Both the position numbers and the translations under genes were made by a program. The notes below the pieces were generated by a model. The model searched no databases. It saw only the letters and a program-made list of their open reading frames with translations, and was not told the origin of the DNA. Source: an uncultured Desulfovibrio sp. (GTDB lineage Bacteria; Desulfobacterota; Desulfovibrionia; Desulfovibrionales; Desulfovibrionaceae). From it: a DNA stretch of 25,485 nucleotides. Location: the NCBI GenBank assembly GCA_937926875.1, contig CALBAX010000001.1, forward strand, positions 1-25,485, in the 5' to 3' direction. The stretch's first letter is position 1, and each line of letters starts with the position of its first letter. Below, piece after piece: positions 13,869 to 18,809 of this stretch.

Positions 13869-13974
13869 GTTGAAAACTTCAACCGCCCGCAAGACCCTTT
13901 TTACCTATTTTTTGACTAAAATCAAGGCGCTTAATGGGTAAAAGTTCATATTTTGAATAAAATGTAAATTTACA
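13869..13974. promoter_or_regulatory. Dyad-rich early control region
   Basis: Three palindromes other than the main operators: GTTGAAAACTTCAAC (13869-13883), TTGACTAAAATCAA (about 13912-13925, imperfect) and TGTAAATTTACA (13963-13974). The region is far more AT-rich than the genes on either side. A leftward early promoter must lie here or just to the right, but no box pair with a convincing spacing stands out. The first two dyads share TTGA/TCAA half-sites and could bind the Ner-like protein. Confidence 0.5.
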
Positions 13975-14047
13975 AATATTCTAATATGATACCATGAGTT
14001 CCTAGGTAAAAGTTTGGGTAAAAGTTCGGGCATGGAAACTTTTACCC
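13936..14047. promoter_or_regulatory. Repressor operator array (GGGTAAAAGTT repeats)
   Basis: Copies at 13936-13946, 14004-14014 (first base A) and 14016-14026, and an inverted copy AACTTTTACCC at 14037-14047. The last two form an 11-bp perfect dyad with a 10-base spacer. The inverted copy ends one base before the repressor start codon, and the array lies between the divergent early operon and repressor gene. A related CTTTTTACC occurs at 13897-13905. Confidence 0.82.
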
Positions 14048-14048
14048 T

Positions 14049-14501
14049 ATGGAAACGCTAGGTGACCGCATAAAAATTATTCGTGGAGAGACTAGCCAGA
14101 CACAATTTTCGAGCAGCCTGGGTATCACGCAAACGAAACTGAGTCGCTACGAACGGAATACTACCCCCCCAGAGATAGATTTTCTTGTGAGGCTATCACG
14201 CCAGTATGCTGTATCATTGGACTGGCTCCTACTTGGCAATGGATGCACAGAGTCTTCCCGCCCAAGTGATGGTGACGATGCTAACATACAGAGTGAGTTA
14301 GCTACCGAGCGCACAGAACGGCGAGAGTTGGCTGCCGAAAATCGAAAGCTTTATCGCGAAAAAGAGGCACTCTACAAGGAAAGAGAGGCGCTGCTTCGTG
14401 AAATTGGGGAATTGCGGGAGAAGGTTGCCCGACTGGAGGAGCGTAAAAATCGACTCGCTATCGCTTCGGATCAGCCTGCGCAAAATAGCGGCGTTGCATA
14501 A
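14049..14501 (+). CDS. Cro/C1-type phage repressor with coiled-coil C-terminus
   Basis: 150 residues. An XRE-type HTH fills residues 1-65 (TSQTQFSSSLGITQTKLSRY then LSRQYAVSLDWLLLGNG, the common end of this domain). A charged coiled coil spans about 85-135 with heptad-like Glu/Leu/Arg repeats and probably gives dimers or higher oligomers. There is no Ser/Lys peptidase domain, so induction by RecA-type autocleavage is not expected. It is transcribed away from the lytic operon, as the Mu c repressor is. The start codon directly follows an operator copy and has no Shine-Dalgarno sequence, so bound repressor and poor initiation may both limit its synthesis. It is AT-richer than the structural genes. 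Confidence 0.88.
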   Translation: METLGDRIKIIRGETSQTQFSSSLGITQTKLSRYERNTTPPEIDFLVRLSRQYAVSLDWLLLGNGCTESSRPSDGDDANIQSELATERTERRELAAENRKLYREKEALYKEREALLREIGELREKVARLEERKNRLAIASDQPAQNSGVA

Positions 14502-14519
14502 TCAGAAAAGACAAAAAAA

Positions 14520-14560
14520 CAGCCCTGCTTTTGTGTCAAAAACGACACGCGGCAGGGCTG
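14520..14560. terminator. Nested hairpin terminator after the repressor gene
   Basis: Outer stem CAGCCCTGC (14520-14528) / GCAGGGCTG (14552-14560), inner stem GTGTC (14533-14537) / GACAC (14544-14548). On the plus strand only TTGTATT follows. On the minus strand a run of seven T follows (14513-14519). It therefore looks at least as strong against transcripts coming from the host tRNA side as for the repressor itself. Confidence 0.72.
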
Positions 14561-14604
14561 TTGTATTCTCATTTGTCGTGCGGAAACGCTCTTGAAATAG
14601 CCTT

Positions 14605-14926
14605 CCGTTCTCAAGTCTTTTTTTCGCGGCCTTTTTCGACGCCGGAGCACCATAAGCCCGCGCCTGGCCTACATATAGCCGACATCTAGCCGACTGGATG
14701 ACGCCATACAGTCATTCTCATTTACCCTGCCCCCCTATATTTCCGTCACGAACCTGAGAACAGTGCGGCACTTTTTCATGTCTGACACGATAATTGCTTA
14801 AGAAAGAGGCGTGGGAGCCGTGTAAAGGCGGCACTCCCACGCCTTCCCTCCCCATATTGGACGCAGCTCTCGTCGCTTCATGTATGAGCTGTCACGAAAC
14901 TTGGGAACGGTGCCCGACAGCTTTTC
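14605..14926. repeat. Transposase end-site-like repeats near the prophage left end
   Basis: Two direct copies read on the plus strand TCACGAACCTGAGAACAGTGC (14746-14766) and TCACGAAACTTGGGAACGGTGC (14892-14913, one extra base). Each is followed a few bases later by CTTTTTC/CTTTTC. A shorter inverted core CCGTTCTCAAGT occurs at 14605-14616. Three similar sites of this size spread over a few hundred bases, one inverted, resemble the L1-L3 transposase sites of Mu. The sequence itself is not that of Mu. Confidence 0.6.
14807..14844. repeat. Strong hairpin between two end-site-like repeats
   Basis: Perfect 11-bp inverted repeat AGGCGTGGGAG (14807-14817) / CTCCCACGCCT (14834-14844) with a 16-base loop containing a further CCG/CGG pair. 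No T-run follows on either strand. It lies in the 700-base gene-free interval between the repressor and tRNA-Arg. Confidence 0.7.
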
Positions 14927-14938
14927 GCCATTGGCACA

Positions 14939-15163
14939 GTGGTTGCGAGGATTTTTCCGAATATAAAGGGGCACGTACTCTGCCGACAACGAACATCCAT
15001 GCCTCCTTTCCTCTTTGTTGTTCACAGCCGTGCCCCGATTTCCCCACACCGCAAGCGACCGCTACCATCCTTTCTGTCTCAGATATTGACCGATACGTGC
15101 GCGAGCAGCATGACAGACGCATTGAAGAGATCCTCCGGAACCGGAGAACAGACAGAAGGCGAC
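14939..15163. other. Gene-free interval, probable host flank of the prophage
   Basis: Between the estimated phage end and the tRNA-Arg terminator I see no convincing gene. A + strand frame reads a charged C-terminal-looking segment at about 15080-15192 (DIDRYVREQHDRRIEEILRN), but it has no start of its own in host sequence and crosses the tRNA terminator. It could be the remnant of a gene cut by the insertion, or chance. Confidence 0.4.
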
Positions 15164-15198
15164 AAAAAAAGCGGTCAGCCTGTTACAGCTAACCGCTT
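15164..15198 (-). terminator. Intrinsic terminator of tRNA-Arg
   Basis: On the minus strand, stem AAGCGGTTAGC / GCTGACCGCTT (one mismatch region) around an 8-base loop, followed by a run of T (complement of A at 15164-15170). It begins about 10 bases after the tRNA 3' end. Confidence 0.88.
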
Positions 15199-15208
15199 GT
15201 TTTTATTG

Positions 15209-15285
15209 TGGTGCGCCCGAAGAGATTCGAACTCCTGGCCTACAGGTTCGTAGCCTGTTGCTCTATCCAGCTGAGCTACGAGCGC
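15209..15285 (-). tRNA. tRNA-Arg (anticodon ACG)
   Basis: 77 bases including an encoded CCA end (15209-15211). The acceptor stem is GCGCTCG/CGGGCGC with one T-G pair. The D arm contains GCTCAGCTGGATAGAGC, the anticodon stem ACAGG/CCTGT holds loop CTACGAA, and the T arm has GTTCGAATC. The anticodon ACG (A34 normally becomes inosine) reads CGN Arg codons. A promoter and a terminator flank it, so it is a single-gene unit. No sign that the phage integrated into it. Confidence 0.97.
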
Positions 15286-15299
15286 GTCGTGAAAAGCTG

Positions 15300-15326
15300 T
15301 GTATAGCAATCGCCCTGCTCTGTCAA
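15300..15326 (-). promoter_or_regulatory. Promoter of tRNA-Arg
   Basis: On the minus strand TTGACA (15321-15326) and TATACA (15300-15305), spacer 15 bases, or TACACA with a 17-base spacer. An AT-rich stretch lies upstream (about 15326-15357). The predicted start is a few bases before the tRNA 5' end at 15285. Confidence 0.75.
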
Positions 15327-15671
15327 ATATTTTCGTCCCCCAAAAATAAATTTTTATGCGACCGCTGCTGTCCGCCTTCCGGCGTTCACTAGGGCAGATA
15401 GGGCAAGACGGGCCCTTTCCCCGCTTCCTGCCGCAACCGGGACGCAGCCTGACAGGCCCCCACCTGCCAGATATTCCCGGCAAAAGCCGGGGCGGCGATC
15501 AGCCCGTGGAAAAGTTCGCGGGATGCTGGAACAAGGACAGCCTGTGACCTGGCCCCACCGACTGCGCCGGGCCAGGATAGAGGCCGAACGGCTTTGGGTT
15601 GAAAGGCTGGCCATCCTTCCCCACCATTGCAGGGGCCGACGGTAGACAGAATGCATCCAGATTGCAGCCAT
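15327..15671. other. Spacer between the two tRNA units, no gene recognised
   Basis: About 345 bases. An AT-rich block (15326-15357) serves the tRNA-Arg promoter. The rest is GC-rich with only frames of poor composition (Arg/Pro/Ser-rich readings on the minus strand) and no ribosome sites. I see nothing further to report here. Confidence 0.5.
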
Positions 15672-15704
15672 AAAAAAACGGGCTCCAGCTTCACTGGAAC
15701 CCGT
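15672..15704 (-). terminator. Intrinsic terminator of tRNA-Pro
   Basis: On the minus strand stem ACGGGTTCCAG / CTGGAGCCCGT (one G-T pair) with a 5-base loop, followed by seven T (complement of 15672-15678). It starts about 10 bases after the tRNA-Pro 3' end. Confidence 0.88.
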
Positions 15705-15714
15705 CCGTTTTTTA

Positions 15715-15792
15715 TGGTCGGGATGGCGCGATTTGAACGCGCGGCCTCAGCGTCCCGAACGCTGCGCTCTAGCCAAACTGAGCCACATCCCG
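15715..15792 (-). tRNA. tRNA-Pro (anticodon CGG)
   Basis: 78 bases including an encoded CCA (15715-15717). The acceptor stem CGGGATG/CATCCCG is typical of proline tRNAs. The anticodon arm is CAGCG-TTCGGGA-CGCTG with anticodon CGG (reads CCG), and the T arm contains GTTCAAATC. It has its own promoter and terminator. Confidence 0.97.
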
Positions 15793-15804
15793 TTGCAAGA
15801 GGGG

Positions 15805-15833
15805 ACATTACACCGAACACCTGTCGTATGCAA
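15805..15833 (-). promoter_or_regulatory. Promoter of tRNA-Pro
   Basis: On the minus strand TTGCAT (15828-15833), a 17-base spacer and TAATGT (15805-15810), placing the start 5-7 bases upstream of the mature 5' end. Confidence 0.7.
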
Positions 15834-15938
15834 GCTTTTTTCCAAAAAATTTTCTTCGCCCAATTCCGTCCGCTGCTTCTGCCCATCGAACTCCCGGGCA
15901 TACCGGCAAACGTTTTGTATATATCAGGCAATTAGGCT

Positions 15939-15966
15939 TTGACTTTATGAAAAAAGGGGCTAAAAC
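15939..15966 (+). promoter_or_regulatory. Possible promoter of the permease-amidase operon
   Basis: TTGACT (15939-15944), a 16-base spacer and TAAAAC (15961-15966), about 50 bases before the permease start. The boxes are only fair. It leaves a short leader ending in GAGG ahead of ATG 16015. Confidence 0.4.
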
Positions 15967-16014
15967 GCTCATGCCGGTACGCCTGCCCGGTAAAAATCTT
16001 TTTGAGGTTGCTTT

Positions 16015-17394
16015 ATGTCGAATACAGGATCCACGGACAATTTTGGCTACGGCCAAGAGTTGAAGCGCGAACTCAGCTTCAAGGACGTCTTCGTTTACGG
16101 TATGCTGTTCATGGTGGTCATCGCCCCCATGTCCATCTATGGCTACATTTCCAAAGACAGCCACATGATGGCGCCCTTCGTCTACTTCGTGGGCATCTGC
16201 GCCATGTTCTTCACGGCCCTGAGCTACATGAAGATGAGTAACCGCTTCCCCATCGCGGGTTCGGTCTACGCCTATGTGCAGCGCGGCCTGAACCACCATG
16301 TGGGCTTCATCGCCGGCTGGCTCATCCTGCTGGACTATGTGTTCGTGCCCGCCCTGCTCTATCTGTTGACCGCCAACTGGTGTGTGGAACTTTTCCCGGC
16401 CACGCCCCGCTGGCTGTGGGTCATCGTGTTCGTGGGCATCAATACCCTCATCAACGTCCGCGGCATCACCTATACCGCGCGTGCCGACTGGATCATGTTC
16501 TATGTGGAAGCCGTGGTCCTGGCCCTGTTCATCGGCTTCGGCCTCAACTATGTCCTTGGTGAAGGCGGCGGCACCGGCCAGCTGGTCATGGATCCCCTGT
16601 ACCGCCCCGGCGAGATGAACCTGCAGTTCATCGGCCTGGCCTGCACCATCGCCTGCCTCTCCTTCCTGGGCTTTGACGGCATCTCCACCCTGGCCGAAGA
16701 GACCCACCGGCCCGAAGTGACCATCGGCCGCGCCACCATGGCCGCCCTGCTCTGCATCGGCTTCCTGTTCATGCTCCAGACCTACGTGGCCACCATCATC
16801 CAGCCCGACATGAACAAGATGAACCCCGATACGGCCTTCTTCGACGCTGCCGAGATCGCCGCCGGTGACTGGTTCCGCAAGGTCCTGCTGGTGGTCAACA
16901 TCCTGGCCGTGGGCATCGCCAATACCATGAACGCCCAGGCCGCCACCTCCCGCGTGCTGTACGGCATGTCCCGCGACAACGTGCTGCCCGGCGTCTCCGG
17001 CCTGTTCCGCAAGGTGCATCCCCGCTTCCAGACCCCCTACGTCGCCACCATCGCCGTGGGCATCTTCTCCATCCTGGTGGCCGAGCTCTCCACCGTGGAA
17101 GACCTGGCCCGCCTGGTGAACTTCGGTGCCCTGACCTCCTTCATCCTGCTGAACATCGCCGTGTACAATTTCTTCTGGCGCCGTGAGAAGATGCGTGGCG
17201 GCAAGGCCCTGCTCCATTATGTGATCTGCCCCTTCTGCGGCGTGCTCATCCTCGGTTATGTGTGGCTCTCCTTCGACAGCATGACCCAGATCGTGGGCTT
17301 CAGCTGGCTGGCTATCGGCCTGGTCATCGGCTACGTCAAGAGCAAGGGCTACAAGATCGTCCCCGAAGCCTTCCGCAAGAGCGATATGGTGTAA
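16015..17394 (+). CDS. APC-superfamily amino acid/polyamine permease
   Basis: 459 residues, about 12 membrane segments. The first helix contains FVYGMLFMVVIAPMSIYGYI, and a later conserved region reads IACLSFLGFDGISTLAEETH, the transmembrane 6 region of APC transporters where substrate binds (FxGFDxxSTLAEE). It resembles PuuP-type putrescine or other amine importers, but the substrate cannot be read from sequence. The gene lies 22 bases before an acetamidase/formamidase-family gene in one operon, so the substrate may be the amide that enzyme hydrolyses or a related amine. Codon use is almost wholly C/G-ended (GCC, ATC, CTG, GGC), suggesting high expression. GAGG lies 8 bases before the ATG. 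Confidence 0.9.
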   Translation: MSNTGSTDNFGYGQELKRELSFKDVFVYGMLFMVVIAPMSIYGYISKDSHMMAPFVYFVGICAMFFTALSYMKMSNRFPIAGSVYAYVQRGLNHHVGFIAGWLILLDYVFVPALLYLLTANWCVELFPATPRWLWVIVFVGINTLINVRGITYTARADWIMFYVEAVVLALFIGFGLNYVLGEGGGTGQLVMDPLYRPGEMNLQFIGLACTIACLSFLGFDGISTLAEETHRPEVTIGRATMAALLCIGFLFMLQTYVATIIQPDMNKMNPDTAFFDAAEIAAGDWFRKVLLVVNILAVGIANTMNAQAATSRVLYGMSRDNVLPGVSGLFRKVHPRFQTPYVATIAVGIFSILVAELSTVEDLARLVNFGALTSFILLNIAVYNFFWRREKMRGGKALLHYVICPFCGVLILGYVWLSFDSMTQIVGFSWLAIGLVIGYVKSKGYKIVPEAFRKSDMV

Positions 17395-17416
17395 TCTTCA
17401 TTGCAGGAGTTGAACC

Positions 17417-18310
17417 ATGCAATACTTTGACAAGGTCGTTTATACCTTCAGTGCCGGCAACGAACCCACCGGCACCATCGATTCCGGCGAGATCGTCATC
17501 TTCCGCACCCAGGACTGCTTCAGCAACCAGATGCATTCCGAAAGCCAGCTGGTGACCAGCTGCGACTACAGCAAAATGAACCCCGCCACCGGCCCGCTGT
17601 TCGTGCGCGACGCCCAGCCCGGCGACGTCATCAAGGTGGAACTGCTGGACGTGCAGTGCGACACCATCGGCACCACCACTACCCTGCCCAAGATCGGCCC
17701 CCTCTGGGACAAGTGCGAGACCCGCACCAAGCGCATCCCCATCGAGAATGGCAAGGCCGTCTTCAATGACGTGACCTTCCCCATCAATCCCATGATCGGC
17801 GTCATCGGCGTGGCCCCCGAAAAGGGCAAGAGCGTGCCCTGCGGCTACCCCGGCAGCCACGGCGGCAACCTGGACTGCAAGCTGATGGTCAAGGGCAACA
17901 CCGTCTACTTCCCCGTGCGTGTGGAAGGTGGCCTGGTGCAGATGGGCGACATGCACGCCGTCATGGGTGACAGCGAGCTGTGTGGCACCGGTCTGGAGAT
18001 CAACGGTACCGTCATCGCCCGCGTGAGCGTCATCAAGAACTGCCCGCTGGAATGGCCCGTGCTGGAGACCGCCGACACCTGGTACACCCTGGCCAGCGCC
18101 GCCGGCTATGAAGAAGCCCTGCGCCACGCCAGCGTGCAGATGCAGGGCCTGGTGGCTGCCGCCACCGGCTGGGATGCCACCGACGCCTACCTGTACATGT
18201 CCCTGCGCGGCGACCTGGAAGTCTGCCAGGCCTGCAAGCCCTGCGAAGTGGACCTCATCGTGCGCCTCGGCGTGCCCAAGGCCGACATGAAGCGTCCTCT
18301 GGTGGGCTAG
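17417..18310 (+). CDS. Acetamidase/formamidase family hydrolase
   Basis: 297 residues, with AGGAG upstream of the ATG. Features of the FmdA/AmdA family: an N-terminal beta-rich domain with TIDSGEIVIFRTQDCF, then FVRDAQPGDVIKVELLDV, the conserved HGGNLDCK (about 155-162), and GDMHAVMGDSELCGTGLEI, where the MHxxMGDxE pattern includes metal-binding or catalytic residues of this family. It would hydrolyse a small amide (formamide, acetamide or similar) to acid and ammonia in the cytoplasm. Eight or more Cys residues, including CQACKPC near the C-terminus, is high. It shares extreme C-ended codon use with the permease. A terminator follows 30 bases after the stop. The substrate is uncertain. Confidence 0.9.
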   Translation: MQYFDKVVYTFSAGNEPTGTIDSGEIVIFRTQDCFSNQMHSESQLVTSCDYSKMNPATGPLFVRDAQPGDVIKVELLDVQCDTIGTTTTLPKIGPLWDKCETRTKRIPIENGKAVFNDVTFPINPMIGVIGVAPEKGKSVPCGYPGSHGGNLDCKLMVKGNTVYFPVRVEGGLVQMGDMHAVMGDSELCGTGLEINGTVIARVSVIKNCPLEWPVLETADTWYTLASAAGYEEALRHASVQMQGLVAAATGWDATDAYLYMSLRGDLEVCQACKPCEVDLIVRLGVPKADMKRPLVG

Positions 18311-18339
18311 CCTGGCTGACCGTCCGACGCGACGATACT

Positions 18340-18375
18340 AAAAAAGGCTGTCCGTATCTTGCGGGCAGCCTTTTT
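18340..18375. terminator. Bidirectional terminator between convergent operons
   Basis: AAAAAAGGCTG / CAGCCTTTTT with inner CCG/CGG pairing. T-runs occur on both strands, so it serves the rightward amidase operon and the leftward mutS-DUF1992 operon. Confidence 0.9.
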
Positions 18376-18407
18376 CATGTCCTTTTGCCTGTAAGGCAGG
18401 CACGACG

Positions 18408-18809
18408 CTATTTTTCCTTCCTGTCGTGCCGGGAAAGCCGCTCCAGCAGGCGGTCGTAATAGGTGTCGTCATCAAGGTTCAGGGGACGCTGGTGCTTCAT
18501 GCGGGCCTGCAGGATCATGAAGCGCAGTTTCTGCATCTGGCGCACCCGTTCCTGTTCGTCCTCGCAATGATCCAGCAGGTCGGCCAGGTTGCTGATCTCC
18601 TTGCGTTCGGCCAACTCCGGCGGCACACAGCCGGCGTTGCGCAGCACCTTGTAGGCCATGCGCAGTTCCGGGGGGACATGGCTGTCGTCTTCCAGCTCCA
18701 GGGGCCTGCCCCGGCCGGGGAGGTCATCGAAATCCCCCTTGGCCATGGATTCTTCGATACGGCGTTCGGCAATGGACTGGATGACGGACCAGGGACTGAC
18801 CTCAGACAT
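18408..18809 (-). CDS. DUF1992-family protein (DnaJ-homologue subfamily C member 28-like)
   Basis: 133 residues from ATG 18809, preceded by GGAGG. The frame is open further back but only within mutS. It contains the family signature IAERRIEESMAKGDFDDLPG followed by RGRPLELEDD and VPPELRMAYKVLRNAGCVPP. This family is widespread in bacteria and as a domain in a mitochondrial/Golgi DnaJ-like protein, but its function is not known. There is no J domain here. It overlaps the 3' end of mutS by 8 bases, so it is translationally coupled to it, and the pair ends at the convergent terminator. Confidence 0.85.
   Translation of the reverse strand: MSEVSPWSVIQSIAERRIEESMAKGDFDDLPGRGRPLELEDDSHVPPELRMAYKVLRNAGCVPPELAERKEISNLADLLDHCEDEQERVRQMQKLRFMILQARMKHQRPLNLDDDTYYDRLLERLSRHDRKEK

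Larger units (their letters stand above)
1..14938 (-). mobile_element. Mu-like transposable prophage, left (early) part, right end outside the window
   Basis: The order repressor (divergent), small regulators, Mu A transposase, Mu B ATPase, Gam, GemA, lysis genes and Mu gp27/gp28-like terminase is that of the left half of a Mu-family phage, here reversed so that its left end lies on the right. The head and tail genes would follow beyond position 1. No integrase is present, consistent with replicative transposition. The right boundary is an estimate. It must lie right of the repressor terminator (14560) and left of the tRNA-Arg terminator (15164), and the outermost transposase-site-like repeat ends near 14926. 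Mu-type ends are TG...CA with a 5-bp target duplication, and CA dinucleotides occur at 14929, 14935 and 14937. The exact junction cannot be proven without the other end. Confidence 0.93.

Noticed and set aside
14676..14695. Tandem TAGCCGAC repeat
   Set aside because: Only two short copies with no other signal around them.
14794..15192. 132-codon + strand frame right of the repressor
   Set aside because: It runs through a strong hairpin, a transposase-site-like repeat, the probable phage-host junction and into the tRNA-Arg terminator, with no ribosome site. Only its last 35 codons look protein-like and they may be a remnant.
15354..15931. Minus-strand frames between and across the two tRNA genes
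   Set aside because: They overlap tRNA-Pro or its terminator, or have Arg/Ser/Pro-rich shadow composition without start signals.
15967..16014. Possible riboswitch in the leader of the permease-amidase operon
   Set aside because: The leader is short and I could not match it to guanidine or other known aptamer consensus features.
15808..17217. 469-codon minus-strand frame opposite the permease
   Set aside because: His/Gly/Asp/Glu-rich reading typical of the antisense of C-ended codons. The plus strand encodes a clear membrane transporter.
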